From assembly GCA_002373775.1 (NCBI GenBank), contig DFJW01000018.1:1-52182 (forward strand): a DNA stretch of 52,182 nt, in the 5' to 3' direction. Positions 7,321 through 17,090 of this stretch are shown in pieces; the first letter of the stretch is position 1, and every line of letters begins with the position of its first letter. The notes under the pieces were generated by a model. That model did no database searches and was not told the origin of the DNA. It saw nothing but the letters and a program-made list of their open reading frames with translations. A program made the position numbers and the translations under genes. The DNA comes from Ruminococcus flavefaciens. Its GTDB lineage: Bacteria > Bacillota > Clostridia > Oscillospirales > Ruminococcaceae.

Positions 7321-7938
7321 ATGAGATCTCTTGAAGAAATGGCAGCAGAGTGTATATCAGAGCTGAACGCTATCGGGATAAAGACAGGTGACGTGTCATT
7401 TACAGTGAACACCCGGGCGAAGAAGCGCTGGGGACAGTGCCGTGCACTGGGCGGCGGAAGGTATGAGATAAGCATATCTTACAGACTTTTAGCTGACGGT
7501 TCAGAAGAACTCCCTGCAAAGAATACGATAATACATGAACTATTGCATGCTGCTGACGGATGCAGAAGCGGACACCGCGGACGCTGGCTGCAACTGGCGG
7601 CAGATGTTATGAGAGCCTATCCTGAGTACGATATAAAGCGCTGTACATCTGCTGAGGAAAAAGGCATCACGGATGATAACGCTGAAGTCAAGCGGCTGGA
7701 ATACAGATACTTTTTCCGCTGTCTTGGATGCGGAACAGAAGCAAGGTACAAGAGAGCGACAAAGTTCACTAAAAATCCCAACGCCTATGTGTGTGTAAAA
7801 TGCAGAGGGAAATTCGTTGACAGCGAACTGTACAGCCTCTTGTCCCCTGAGCAGCGGTCATTGCTGGAAACTGCAATGAAAGCAGCAGCTCCGCGTCCGC
7901 TTACAAAGTCGCTTCTTAAACAGGTGCTGGATAAATAA
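7321..7938 (+). CDS. SprT-like zinc metalloprotease-domain protein
   Basis: ATG 7321 has GGTGG seven bases upstream; an ATG six bases earlier is too close to it. The 205-residue protein has a SprT-like domain with the zinc motif IIHELLHAADG (His72, Glu73, His76) and a third ligand candidate, His85, in RSGHRGRW. A C-terminal zinc ribbon (about 137-170) has cysteine pairs CLGC and CVKC. In eukaryotic relatives (SPRTN) this fold cleaves proteins crosslinked to DNA; bacterial SprT proteins are little studied. It is cytoplasmic, without signal peptide, and is co-transcribed with the upstream permease, with no obvious functional link. Confidence 0.82.
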   Translation: MRSLEEMAAECISELNAIGIKTGDVSFTVNTRAKKRWGQCRALGGGRYEISISYRLLADGSEELPAKNTIIHELLHAADGCRSGHRGRWLQLAADVMRAYPEYDIKRCTSAEEKGITDDNAEVKRLEYRYFFRCLGCGTEARYKRATKFTKNPNAYVCVKCRGKFVDSELYSLLSPEQRSLLETAMKAAAPRPLTKSLLKQVLDK

Positions 7939-7972
7939 AAGATCATGATATACCGGATATCATGGTCTTTTT
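7937..7972. terminator. Bidirectional terminator between SprT-like gene and glmM
   Basis: A 15-base stem with one G-U pair (7937-7951 with 7957-7971) separates the convergent genes, with A- and T-runs at the ends. Confidence 0.8.
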
Positions 7973-7987
7973 CATTTGCTGATATTT

Positions 7988-9382
7988 TTAAATGCTGTCA
8001 GTGCAGTAGCCTTTTGAGCGGATGAGATCAGCGATCTCGCTGACGTATTCGCTGCAAAGCTCTTCGGTCTTTGCTTCAGCCATTATGCGGAGGACGGGCT
8101 CAGTGCCGGATTCCCTGACAAGTATCCTGCCGGAACTTCCCAGCTTGACAGCTATCTCGTCTGTCTTTGCCTGTATATCCGGATCGTTTCTGGCTTCACA
8201 TTTATCCTTGACGCGGATGTTCAGAAGCTTTTGCGGGTAAATGGTGAGGCCTTCGGTCAGCTCGCTCATTTTCTTCTTTTCAGCGATCATGACTTCCATA
8301 AGCTTCAGACTTGTAAGGATACCGTCGCCTGTAGTGGCGAATTTGGAAATGATGATATGTCCGGATTCTTCACCGCCGAAGCAGCAGCCGTTCTGTGACA
8401 TGAAATCGTGAACGTACTTGTCGCCCACAGTGGTCTTGGCATAGCCGATATCATTTTCTTCGAATGCTTTGTACAGACCTATGTTTGACATGATAGTGGT
8501 GACTACAGTGTTGTTTATGAGTTCACCGTGACGCTTGAGGTAAGTGCCGTATATGTAAAGAATGTGGTCTCCGGTCAGCACATTTCCTTTTTCATCCACA
8601 CAGAAGCAGCGGTCAGCGTCCCCGTCATAAGCGAAGCCCACATCCATGCCGTTTTTGACAACATATTCCCTGAGGTTCTCGATATGAGTTGAGCCGGCGT
8701 TAAGGTTGATATTGAGACCGTTCGGCTCAGCATTTATAACATGTGTCTCAGCACCGAGGGAATCGAATACTGAACGAGCGATGTTCCATGAAGCACCGTT
8801 GGCACAGTCGAGAGCGACTTTGAATCCTCTGAAAGAGTAGAGACCGAGAGAGATGAGGTAGCCGATGTATCTGTTTCTGCCGGCAACATAGTCCACAGTG
8901 CAGCCGATACGTTCGCGGCGTGCAAAAGGGATATCAGTGAAGTCCTCGCCGAATACGCTGAGATTGCCGTCAAGGTAAGCTTCGATGAGTTCGATTATAC
9001 TGTCCTCGATCTTTTCGCCGCTGGAGTTTATTAGCTTTATGCCGTTGTCATAGAAAGGGTTATGGCTGGCAGAGATCATAATACCGCAGTCGAAATTGTC
9101 TACCCGCGTGATGTAAGCTACAGAGGGTGTCGTAGTTACATGGAGCATATAAGCATCAGCGCCTGAAGCAACAAGTCCGGCTATAAGAGCGTACTCGAAC
9201 ATATAGCTTGAACGCCTTGTGTCTTTTCCAATTACTATGCGTGACTTGGCATCAATCCCGTTTCTCTTCTTTTTCTCGGCAAAGTACCAGCCGAGGAACC
9301 TGCCTACTTTGTACGCATGGTCTGCGGTAAGTTCAGCGTTAGCCTCGCCCCGGAAACCATCAGTACCGAAATATTTTCCCAT
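7988..9382 (-). CDS. glmM: Phosphoglucosamine mutase
   Basis: GlmM converts glucosamine-6-phosphate to glucosamine-1-phosphate on the way to UDP-GlcNAc and peptidoglycan. The 464-residue length is normal. Seen directly: the N-terminal KYFGTDGFRGEAN, the catalytic serine loop ISASHNP with phosphoserine Ser106, the metal-binding DGDADR loop at 253-258, and the C-terminal phosphate-binding RESGTEP at 423-429. These motifs separate it from phosphoglucomutase and ManB. The start has GGAGGAATTC ahead of ATG. It is transcribed alone from a promoter at 9448-9476, with a leader hairpin between. Confidence 0.95.
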   Translation of the reverse strand: MGKYFGTDGFRGEANAELTADHAYKVGRFLGWYFAEKKKRNGIDAKSRIVIGKDTRRSSYMFEYALIAGLVASGADAYMLHVTTTPSVAYITRVDNFDCGIMISASHNPFYDNGIKLINSSGEKIEDSIIELIEAYLDGNLSVFGEDFTDIPFARRERIGCTVDYVAGRNRYIGYLISLGLYSFRGFKVALDCANGASWNIARSVFDSLGAETHVINAEPNGLNINLNAGSTHIENLREYVVKNGMDVGFAYDGDADRCFCVDEKGNVLTGDHILYIYGTYLKRHGELINNTVVTTIMSNIGLYKAFEENDIGYAKTTVGDKYVHDFMSQNGCCFGGEESGHIIISKFATTGDGILTSLKLMEVMIAEKKKMSELTEGLTIYPQKLLNIRVKDKCEARNDPDIQAKTDEIAVKLGSSGRILVRESGTEPVLRIMAEAKTEELCSEYVSEIADLIRSKGYCTDSI

Positions 9383-9402
9383 ATGAATTCCTCCGAAATG
9401 TC

Positions 9403-9420
9403 CCGCTGTACCTTCAGCGG
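9403..9420 (-). other. Leader hairpin of glmM
   Basis: CCGCTG (9403-9408) pairs with CAGCGG (9415-9420) in the leader, about 15 bases upstream of the Shine-Dalgarno site. It could stabilise the message. There is no sign of a glmS-type ribozyme. Confidence 0.4.
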
Positions 9421-9447
9421 CATATAATATAATGATAATGCCATATA

Positions 9448-9476
9448 ATTATAACACTATGCCTCATCAACTTCAA
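9448..9476 (-). promoter_or_regulatory. Promoter of glmM
   Basis: On the minus strand TTGAAG (9471-9476) and TATAAT (9448-9453) are 17 bases apart. Confidence 0.7.
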
Positions 9477-9560
9477 GAGATTTCTGAAAATTCGGGAAAT
9501 GATACAGTATTCTTTGAAATGTGCATATTATATTTGCATCCGGCAGGAAAAAGGAATAAA

Positions 9561-9594
9561 AAAACGGCTGTGAACGATATGTTACAGCCGTTAG
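9561..9594 (-). terminator. Terminator of the LRR-dockerin gene
   Basis: AACGGCTGT (9563-9571) pairs with ACAGCCGTT (9584-9592), extended inward by AAC/GTT; on the minus strand a long T-run follows. Confidence 0.85.
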
Positions 9595-9602
9595 TGTCTT
9601 CT

Positions 9603-11198
9603 TTAGTTTATGCCGGCAACGAGCCTGCGTATCAGTACAATGTCGAAGGAATCAACAGTACCGTCCCCGTTGAGATCACCGTAGTAAGCACCGGTGTCCA
9701 CATATCTTCCGAGGACGAAACGACTGAGTGAAACAAGGTCGGAAATACTAATATTTCCGTCAAGATTCACATCACCATTCTCAGCTTCCAGTGGAACGAA
9801 TTTCAGCTCCCACTCCTTGGCATAGCGTTCAGCCTCTGTTCCGTGGTATCCGTAAATAACGCAGTTATCACCGAATACACATTTTGGCTCATCGGTAAGC
9901 GGTCTTACCGGTGGTGGAGGCTCTATTCCTGATGTCCGCTCTTGCGGTGTTTTGTGAGGATATGAGCCGATGACCTGTACAGCAGGCGGAATAGTCACAG
10001 AAGTGAAATTGACAAGAGCCTCCTGACCGATAGTTCTCACACTACGGGGGATGTTGATATCAGTAAGGCGGATATTTCCGCCAAATGCTCCATACTTAAT
10101 GTTTTCAACGCTGTCTCCTAAAGTGATGCTTTCGAGACTCTTGCAATTGGATACGGCACTTTCGCATATATCCCTGGCATTGATATTTGCAGTTTTAAGT
10201 CCTTTAAGCTCATAGAAAGCTCCATCCGCTATTACAAGTTCAGGACAATCTATCATTAAATCCGTCATGGAATTGCAGTCATAAAACGCCCATTTTCCTA
10301 TATATTCAAGACCTTCAGGAAAATTTATCTTCTCAAGGTGCTGACAACTTGCAAAAACATTTCTTTCAATGATCTTGATCGAATCCGGAAGAACGATCTC
10401 AGTGAACGGAGACTGAGCGAGAGCACCGTGTTCTATCGCCGTTACTGGACAGCCGTTTATCTCGCTCTCAATAGCGAAAGGCTCGGTGATCTTTTCTGAG
10501 GACTGTCCGCCGGAATAATTGCTCCACGCAAATACAGCTGTACCGTCAGGCTTTGTATAATACCAGCCGCCGTTTTTCTCGATCATGCCGAAGTCTTCCA
10601 TGTATTCCTTCTCGCCGCGGAAGTCCTTCATCGGGCAGTCAAATTTGACCGGGATAGTTTCAATCAGATCATCATTTCCGTCATACACTTCAAAGCGGCT
10701 CTGAGTATCGGGAGAGATTTTTTCAAGATAAAGCACATAGCTGCTGCGTTCATCATCAAGCCAGTATTCCATTTTATTATAGTAAACGTAGCTGTTTGCA
10801 TATCTGTCATAGTCTAAACAGATCACATCCGGAACGCAGTCTATGAACGTATGCCAGCCATAGTAAGTTTGGTAGAAAGAACCATAGTCCCATACTCCGT
10901 AGGCATCTTTAAGCTGCTCGACTGTTATTCTTTCACCCACATCATCTCCTGCAAGAGTACGCCTTGCACGCTCGCATACGATGTTATCGCCGGCAGCCTG
11001 CTCGGTGTCGAAAATGAAGTGACAGAGTTCTTTCTCTTCGGCTGTCAGTGAAGCATAATCTGATATGCACAGGTCGTATTTCAGAAACCGATCCCAGAGT
11101 GAACTCTCGGATGATCTTGCACGGGCAGCTGAATCTGGTGCTGTGCATACCGGCAGGAAAGTGACAGCAGTCATCAGTGATATAAAAGCTTTTTTCAT
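9603..11198 (-). CDS. Secreted BspA-type leucine-rich-repeat protein with C-terminal dockerin
   Basis: The start is ATG 11198, directly behind AAGGAGGTC; an upstream in-frame ATG includes the Shine-Dalgarno site. The 531-residue protein has a signal peptide (to about residue 24), an unrecognised N-terminal region (about 25-230), BspA-like repeats (about 235-435; for example LPDSIKIIERNVFASC and FPEGLEYIGKWAFYDC), a proline-rich linker, and a C-terminal type I dockerin (about 475-531). Both dockerin calcium loops are canonical: GDVNLDGNISISDL and GDLNGDGTVDSFDI. The dockerin implies docking onto a cohesin scaffold outside the cell. LRR-dockerin proteins occur in ruminococcal cellulosomes, where the LRR part is thought to bind protein or plant-wall material; no catalytic motif is visible. 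Confidence 0.85.
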   Translation of the reverse strand: MKKAFISLMTAVTFLPVCTAPDSAARARSSESSLWDRFLKYDLCISDYASLTAEEKELCHFIFDTEQAAGDNIVCERARRTLAGDDVGERITVEQLKDAYGVWDYGSFYQTYYGWHTFIDCVPDVICLDYDRYANSYVYYNKMEYWLDDERSSYVLYLEKISPDTQSRFEVYDGNDDLIETIPVKFDCPMKDFRGEKEYMEDFGMIEKNGGWYYTKPDGTAVFAWSNYSGGQSSEKITEPFAIESEINGCPVTAIEHGALAQSPFTEIVLPDSIKIIERNVFASCQHLEKINFPEGLEYIGKWAFYDCNSMTDLMIDCPELVIADGAFYELKGLKTANINARDICESAVSNCKSLESITLGDSVENIKYGAFGGNIRLTDINIPRSVRTIGQEALVNFTSVTIPPAVQVIGSYPHKTPQERTSGIEPPPPVRPLTDEPKCVFGDNCVIYGYHGTEAERYAKEWELKFVPLEAENGDVNLDGNISISDLVSLSRFVLGRYVDTGAYYGDLNGDGTVDSFDIVLIRRLVAGIN

Positions 11199-11243
11199 AT
11201 TGACCTCCTTTGCATAGACTATGAACAGACGGTTTATGCCATT

Positions 11244-11272
11244 ACTATAACACATGCGGTAGCTGATGTCAA
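11244..11272 (-). promoter_or_regulatory. Promoter of the LRR-dockerin gene
   Basis: On the minus strand consensus TTGACA (11267-11272) and TATAGT (11244-11249) have a 17-base spacer. Confidence 0.75.
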
Positions 11273-11305
11273 GAGTAAAAGAAAAACAGCATTGTCAGCG
11301 ACGCA

Positions 11306-11340
11306 TTGCGACATAGTTCAGCTTTCGCACATGGTATAAT
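11306..11340 (+). promoter_or_regulatory. Probable spoIIE promoter with unusual spacing
   Basis: TATAAT at 11335-11340 is preceded by TG plus one base (extended -10). The nearest -35-like hexamer, TTGCGA (11306-11311), is 23 bases away. TGCGACA at 11307-11313 is one mismatch from the reversed Spo0A box TTCGNCA. The Bacillus spoIIE promoter is likewise Spo0A-activated with an overlong spacer; regulation here is inferred. Confidence 0.4.
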
Positions 11341-11398
11341 AGATACAGTTTTGTCCGTGCATACATAAGCCGGAGGAAAAAAGAAACGGGAGGAACGG

Positions 11399-13648
11399 AT
11401 GTTGAATATCAGAACAGTTACCGAAAACAGGAACGCAGGTGCAGCAGGAGCACTTCTGGCAGCATTGGCAGCCGGATACTTTCTTGCAGATTCAGAAATG
11501 GCAGGAGCAGCATCATTTGCGGATATAGCGCTATCAGGAGCACTGGAACTTCCAATGTCAGCATCCGTGCTGGCAGGCGGTCTCATAAGAAGCATGGTCA
11601 GCGGCAGCATAGGAAAGAACATAGTCAAGCTGACAGCAATGATAGTCATACTCATAATGAAGCTGTTCACAGACCAGAGCAGTGAACCCAGAATGAGCGG
11701 CATTATCACAGGAGCCAGCATATTCGTATCAGGCGCAGCAGTATCGGCAGTCATAGGAGAAGTGCTGTATAAGCTTCTGTTTTACATATTCTACGGTGCT
11801 CTTGCAGGTTTTACGGCATACTCGGCAGCGGTTATCATCCAGAGTCTGAAAAGGAGGCGTGTAATGGATGTTTCATCGCCTTACGGCTGTGCGTATGCAG
11901 TGGTCTATACAATGATAGTCTCATCACTTTGCACAGTTCGTACGCCGGTCATAAATTTAGGCATAATTTTCGGTGCCGCTCTGACAGTCACAGCGGCATG
12001 CTATTACAGGCATCTGGGCGGAGTGCTGTGCGGTGCACTTACGACCTGCGGTGCATTTCTTGCGTCACCGGAATACGGCATGACAGTAGTGCTGCTGCCG
12101 GCAGTCGGACTGCTGACCGGTTATCTTTACAAGCAGAAGTACACCGTGATAGCTGCTGCATTCACAGGAATATATCTCATGCTGACCATACTTACCGGAA
12201 TAACTGCAAGCAGTGTTGAGTCAATGCTGAATATCATACTCGGCGCGGCAGTATTCACAGCCGCAGCTCCCAATTATTCTGATAAATGGGTGATGACGGC
12301 ATCTGACCGCACAGCAGCACTTCCGGAAATAATGAACCTGAGAATGGGCTTTCTTTCTGACTCGATAGCAGCAGTCAGGAAAGAATCCGGAAAGATAGCC
12401 GAGATACTTGATACAAGTGCAGACAAGCCATCGGAGATCGAAGAAAACAGCCGTATCGTATGCACACATTGTTTTCGTAGGCTCATATGCTGGAAGAACG
12501 ATTACGACATGACGATCCGCGGATTCCGCAAGCTTTCGGCTCTTTGTGAATTCTCTAAGGAGACATTTCCCTATGAACTTGATGAGTGTCTGCACAAGCA
12601 GGAACTGATGGAAGCCTTCGAAAATTCAGCGCGTGAAAAAGCGACTGCGGCGCTTCTGGAGATGCGTTTTTCTGAGAGCAGACGGCTGCTGTTTGAACAG
12701 ATAAGGATAATGGAAGAACTGGTAGAATCAGCAGGGGAGAGAATGGATGTGCGCTACTCGGAACCCATAAGCAAGGTGATGCGCACGAAGCTTGAAAAGT
12801 ACGGATACAAGCCCCATAACGTCATCGCCTACTATAACTCGTGCAACCGGCTCCTTGCTGAGCTTTACTTTTCCTATTCAGATGCGCCGCAGAGCTGCAT
12901 CCGGGTGTGTGACCTCATAGCGGATGAACTGAGGATACCGATGGCGTCAGCAGAGCCGGTAAGTTCCGGAAAGGACATCCGCATAAGGCTGTACGAGAAA
13001 CCTGCGTATGAACTTGAAGTCTATGGTGCATCAATGTGTGCTGACGGTTCTAACGAGAACGGAGACACTTCACTCGTTTTCGGAGACGGCACGGGCGTGA
13101 ATTATGTTATCCTTTCCGACGGCATGGGATGCGGAAGAAGTGCAGCAGTAGAATCCCGAATGGTGGTGAGGATGTTCAGAAAGCTGGTCACCAGCGGAGT
13201 AAACTGTGCATCAGCCATAAAATTGATAAATTCTATCATGCTCACCAAGTCCCGGGATGAGACATTTGCCACTCTGGATGCAGTCAGGATAAACATGGAT
13301 AACTGCGGTCTGACAGTGATGAAATCAGGCGCAACAGCCACTCTCATAAGGCACCGCGGAAGTGTCATGAAGATAACTTCCCCCACATTCCCCATAGGCA
13401 TCTATGAGCAGTCCGAGACTTTCTCGCGTTCATATGATTTTGAGGAAGGCGATATCATGATAATGTTTTCTGACGGCATCAGCGAAAACGAATACCGCTT
13501 CATCCGTGAACTGCTTCTCGGAGGTGATGACATAAAGCGGATAGTGGATGAGATATGCTCAAAAGCCGGCGTTTTCAATCCCACGGTCCGCAGTGATGAC
13601 GTAACAGTGATAGGCATAAAAGTAACAAGATCAGCAGCAGCCCTTTGA
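11399..13648 (+). CDS. spoIIE: Stage II sporulation protein E (PP2C-type phosphatase)
   Basis: SpoIIE dephosphorylates the anti-anti-sigma factor SpoIIAA to switch on sigma-F in the forespore and helps form the polar septum. The 749-residue protein (Bacillus: about 827) has a hydrophobic N-terminal part with about ten membrane helices (residues 15-300), a central regulatory region (about 300-540) with cysteines CTHCFRRLICW, and a C-terminal PP2C domain. Metal-binding aspartates are visible at Asp574 (LSDGMGCG), Asp692 (MFSDGISENE) and Asp733 (SDDVTVIG). GGGAGGAA precedes ATG 11399. The gene stands alone; tRNA or ftsH neighbours seen in Bacillus are absent. Confidence 0.92.
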   Translation: MLNIRTVTENRNAGAAGALLAALAAGYFLADSEMAGAASFADIALSGALELPMSASVLAGGLIRSMVSGSIGKNIVKLTAMIVILIMKLFTDQSSEPRMSGIITGASIFVSGAAVSAVIGEVLYKLLFYIFYGALAGFTAYSAAVIIQSLKRRRVMDVSSPYGCAYAVVYTMIVSSLCTVRTPVINLGIIFGAALTVTAACYYRHLGGVLCGALTTCGAFLASPEYGMTVVLLPAVGLLTGYLYKQKYTVIAAAFTGIYLMLTILTGITASSVESMLNIILGAAVFTAAAPNYSDKWVMTASDRTAALPEIMNLRMGFLSDSIAAVRKESGKIAEILDTSADKPSEIEENSRIVCTHCFRRLICWKNDYDMTIRGFRKLSALCEFSKETFPYELDECLHKQELMEAFENSAREKATAALLEMRFSESRRLLFEQIRIMEELVESAGERMDVRYSEPISKVMRTKLEKYGYKPHNVIAYYNSCNRLLAELYFSYSDAPQSCIRVCDLIADELRIPMASAEPVSSGKDIRIRLYEKPAYELEVYGASMCADGSNENGDTSLVFGDGTGVNYVILSDGMGCGRSAAVESRMVVRMFRKLVTSGVNCASAIKLINSIMLTKSRDETFATLDAVRINMDNCGLTVMKSGATATLIRHRGSVMKITSPTFPIGIYEQSETFSRSYDFEEGDIMIMFSDGISENEYRFIRELLLGGDDIKRIVDEICSKAGVFNPTVRSDDVTVIGIKVTRSAAAL

Positions 13649-13775
13649 CTGTCAGATGTGTGCATTTTAACAAAGGTTTGATATCTGATATCAGAAAAAA
13701 TATGGCAAACTGCACTAAATATTATCAGTAAAATTAGCACAACGTCTGAAATTTTCCCTCATTTTACGAAAACGC

Positions 13776-13804
13776 TTGAATAATTGCCATAATTCTGATA
13801 AAAT
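13776..13804 (+). promoter_or_regulatory. Promoter of the glycogen operon
   Basis: TTGAAT (13776-13781) and TAAAAT (13799-13804) are separated by 17 bases, just ahead of the AAAGGAGG site of glgB. Confidence 0.75.
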
Positions 13805-13829
13805 GTATATAGCAAAGGAGGCTGAATTT

Positions 13830-15791
13830 ATGTCTGTAACTAATAAAAACAATCCAAATGACTTTCCGCTTTATCTGTTCTATCAGGGTAAGAATTATGA
13901 AGCTTACAGGTTCTTCGGTGTTCACTCGAAAAAGAAGGGAAGGGGCAAGAGCTATACCTTCCGGGTTTGGGCTCCTAATGCAGTCAGTGTTTCAGTAGTA
14001 GGTGATTTCAACGACTGGAAGAGAGATTCTGATCCGATGACTCTCATATCAGACGGAGTGTGGGAGGCAGAGATATCAAAGCTCAAACAGTTCGACACTT
14101 ACAAATACAGCATAGAGACTAAGGACGGCAGGATACTCCTGAAGTCTGATCCGTATGCTTCTCATTTCGAGACTCGTCCCGGTACTGCTTCCAAGATCTA
14201 TGAGAGCAGCTATGAATGGAACGATGAGAAATGGTATGAAGAAAAGAAGTCAAGGATAATATATAAAAGTCCGGTAAATATATATGAAGTACACCTCAGT
14301 TCATGGAAAAATTACGGCAACGGCGTGTATTTTGACTATGTGACATTTGCAAAGGAGATAATACCTTACCTCCAGAAGATGTCATATACACACGTTGAAT
14401 TCATGCCGCTGACGGAGTATCCGTATGACGGTTCGTGGGGATATCAGGTAACAGGATATTTCGCTCCCACATCCCGCTATGGTACACCTGATGATTTCCG
14501 CAGGATGATAGATATGTTCCACGAGGCACATATCGGAGTAATCCTTGACTGGGTGCCTGCTCATTTCCCGAAGGATGAAGCAGGACTTTATGAATTTGAC
14601 GGCACATGCTGCTATGAGTACACCGATGAACGAAAGAAAGAACATAAGGCGTGGGGCACAAGAGTATTTGACTACGGAAAAGCAGAGGTATGCTCATTCC
14701 TCATCTCAAGTGCAACGTACTGGTTCAACGAGTTCCATGTAGACGGTCTCAGAGTCGATGCTGTAGCTTCAATGCTGTACCTCGATTATGACAGACGTGA
14801 CGGAGAATGGGCTCCTAATATAAACGGCAGCAACGAGAACCTTGAAGCGGTCGAATTCCTTCAGCATCTGAATGAGGCTGTCTTTGCAAGACATCCCGAT
14901 GCGTTGATGATCGCAGAGGAGTCCACGGCATGGGCAAATGTGACAAGACCTACGGATATAGGCGGTCTTGGATTCAATTTCAAGTGGAACATGGGCTGGA
15001 TGAACGATATGCTCAGCTATATGTCACTTGATCCTATCTATCGCGCATTCAATCATGACAAGCTCACTTTCTCTTTCTTCTATTGCTTCTCGGAGAACTA
15101 TGTTCTGCCGATATCGCATGACGAAGTGGTACACGGAAAGTGTTCGATGATAAATAAGATGCCAGGCGAATACGACCAGAAATTCGCATCTTACCGTGCA
15201 TTTCTGGCATATATGATGGCACATCCCGGCAAGAAGCTTCTGTTCATGGGACAGGAGTTCGGTCAGATGAAGGAATGGGATTATAAATCACAGCTTGACT
15301 GGAATCTGATGGAGTTCGATTCGCACAGAAATCTTCTGAAATTTTCAGAGAAACTCAACAGATTCTATGTCGATAATCCTCCTCTCTGGCAGGATGACGA
15401 TTCATGGAACGGTTTCAGCTGGATATCCAACGATGATACAAAGCAGAGTATCATAGCATTCCGCAGATTTGACGATAATGAAGATGAGATAATAGCTGTA
15501 TGCAATTTTGTACCGGTAGAAAGACACGATTACCGCATAGGCGTTCCGCACAAGGGACGTTATAAGGTGGTGTTCAATACCGATGCAAAGGAATTCGGCG
15601 GTTCTGAAGTGACGGAGAAATCCTTCAGATCAGACAGCATCCCGATGCACGGATTTGATGACAGCATCTCCATGACACTTGCTCCGCTCTCGGTAATATA
15701 CCTCAAATATTCACCTGTAAAAAAGCGGACAGTGAAGCCGGAAGCAGAAGAAGCTCCGAAGCAGAAAAAGACAAGATCTTCGGCTAAGTGA
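13830..15791 (+). CDS. glgB: 1,4-alpha-glucan branching enzyme
   Basis: GlgB adds alpha-1,6 branches to glycogen. ATG 13830 follows AAAGGAGG; an earlier in-frame start at 13776 lies on the promoter. The 653-residue protein has an N-terminal CBM48 domain (about 35-130, with [20 protein letters not shown]) and a GH13 catalytic barrel. The nucleophile is Asp310 (DGLRVDAV), the acid/base Glu363 (IAEEST), and the stabiliser Asp431 (ISHDEVVHG). A C-terminal beta domain ends in a Lys-rich tail with [17 protein letters not shown]. It is the first gene of glgB-glgC-glgD-glgA, about 57 bases ahead of glgC. Confidence 0.95.
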   Translation: MSVTNKNNPNDFPLYLFYQGKNYEAYRFFGVHSKKKGRGKSYTFRVWAPNAVSVSVVGDFNDWKRDSDPMTLISDGVWEAEISKLKQFDTYKYSIETKDGRILLKSDPYASHFETRPGTASKIYESSYEWNDEKWYEEKKSRIIYKSPVNIYEVHLSSWKNYGNGVYFDYVTFAKEIIPYLQKMSYTHVEFMPLTEYPYDGSWGYQVTGYFAPTSRYGTPDDFRRMIDMFHEAHIGVILDWVPAHFPKDEAGLYEFDGTCCYEYTDERKKEHKAWGTRVFDYGKAEVCSFLISSATYWFNEFHVDGLRVDAVASMLYLDYDRRDGEWAPNINGSNENLEAVEFLQHLNEAVFARHPDALMIAEESTAWANVTRPTDIGGLGFNFKWNMGWMNDMLSYMSLDPIYRAFNHDKLTFSFFYCFSENYVLPISHDEVVHGKCSMINKMPGEYDQKFASYRAFLAYMMAHPGKKLLFMGQEFGQMKEWDYKSQLDWNLMEFDSHRNLLKFSEKLNRFYVDNPPLWQDDDSWNGFSWISNDDTKQSIIAFRRFDDNEDEIIAVCNFVPVERHDYRIGVPHKGRYKVVFNTDAKEFGGSEVTEKSFRSDSIPMHGFDDSISMTLAPLSVIYLKYSPVKKRTVKPEAEEAPKQKKTRSSAK

Positions 15792-15847
15792 GAGACTTAT
15801 GCCAAAGCTCGATATATCAACATATCAATATGACCAGGAGGAATAAT

Positions 15848-17074
15848 ATGTATACAAAAAAGAAGTGCGTAGCGATGCTCCTTGCAGGCGGTCAGGGAAG
15901 CAGACTATATGCTTTGACTAAAAATGTTGCAAAACCGGCAGTACCTTACGGCGGCAAATACCGCCTGATAGATTTCCCTCTCTCCAACTGCACCAACTCC
16001 GGTATCGACACAGTAGGTGTTCTTACCCAGTACCAGCCTCTCGTGCTTAACGAGTACATAGGCAACGGACAGCCGTGGGATCTGGATAAGATGAACGGAG
16101 GAGTTCATGTTCTTCCGCCTTATGAGACACAGGCAGGTGCTTCATGGTACGAGGGCACAGCAAATGCTATCTATCAGAATATGCGGTTTATAGAGAGATA
16201 CGATCCAGAGTATGTGGTAGTTCTCGGAGGCGATCATATCTATAAAATGGACTATTCCAAGATGGTGGATTTCCACATTGCAAATGAAGCAGACTGTACC
16301 ATCTCAGTTATCGACGTTCCGCGCTCAGAAGCATCTCGCTTTGGCATAATGATATGTGACGAGCAGAATCAGGTCATCGACTTTGTTGAAAAGCCAAAGG
16401 AGCCGAAATCGACTCTTGCTTCAATGGGCATATATGTTTTCAGCTGGGATAAGCTGCGCAAGTACCTCATTGAAAATGAAGAAGAGGCGAACGCAAAGCG
16501 CGAAAGAGGTGAGGCATGGTCAAAGGACTTCGGCAAGGACATCATCACTTCCATGCTTCGTGACAGACAGAGACTGTTTGCATATGAATTCGAAGGATAC
16601 TGGAAGGACGTAGGAACACTTGATTCGCTCTGGGAAGCAAATATGGACCTTCTCAGCCCCAGCGTTCCGCTTGATCTCTATGATCCAAACTGGAAGATAT
16701 ATTCCAGAAACAGCAACATGCCTCCGCAGTATGTAGGCAACAATGCTAATATTGAGAATTCTATGATATCTGAAGGCAGCGAGATAGACGGTACAGTTGA
16801 CTTCTCTATCCTTTTCTCCGGTGTTACTATCGAAGAAGGTGCAACAGTAAATTACAGCATAATAATGCCCGGTACAGTTATAAAGTCCGGTGCAGTAGTT
16901 GAATATGCCATAGTAGGAAGCGACAGCGTTATCGAAAAGGGTGCGAAGATAGGCGCAAGCCCTGAGACTATCGAGAACCGTGACGACTGGGGTATCGCTG
17001 TAGTCGGCCACAACGTAACAGTATCTGAAAACAAAGTCGTTGAGCCGAAGCAGATAATCGGCGATAATATCTGA
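15848..17074 (+). CDS. glgC: Glucose-1-phosphate adenylyltransferase, catalytic subunit
   Basis: GlgC makes ADP-glucose from glucose-1-phosphate and ATP, the committed step of glycogen synthesis. ATG 15848 lies behind AGGAGG. The 408-residue product begins with the nucleotide loop [16 protein letters not shown], followed by [19 protein letters not shown], the [10 protein letters not shown] metal region and the sugar-phosphate site VEKPKEPKS. The C-terminal part carries left-handed beta-helix hexapeptides (for example [21 protein letters not shown], here shown only in part). It is followed 16 bases later by glgD, with which it probably forms a mixed tetramer. Confidence 0.95.
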   Translation: MYTKKKCVAMLLAGGQGSRLYALTKNVAKPAVPYGGKYRLIDFPLSNCTNSGIDTVGVLTQYQPLVLNEYIGNGQPWDLDKMNGGVHVLPPYETQAGASWYEGTANAIYQNMRFIERYDPEYVVVLGGDHIYKMDYSKMVDFHIANEADCTISVIDVPRSEASRFGIMICDEQNQVIDFVEKPKEPKSTLASMGIYVFSWDKLRKYLIENEEEANAKRERGEAWSKDFGKDIITSMLRDRQRLFAYEFEGYWKDVGTLDSLWEANMDLLSPSVPLDLYDPNWKIYSRNSNMPPQYVGNNANIENSMISEGSEIDGTVDFSILFSGVTIEEGATVNYSIIMPGTVIKSGAVVEYAIVGSDSVIEKGAKIGASPETIENRDDWGIAVVGHNVTVSENKVVEPKQIIGDNI

Positions 17075-17090
17075 TCGGAGGAATTGTACT

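Noticed and set aside
9383..9480. A possible glmS-type ribozyme in the glmM leader
   Set aside because: The leader is too short and shows only one small hairpin; the known ribozyme lies ahead of glmS, not glmM.
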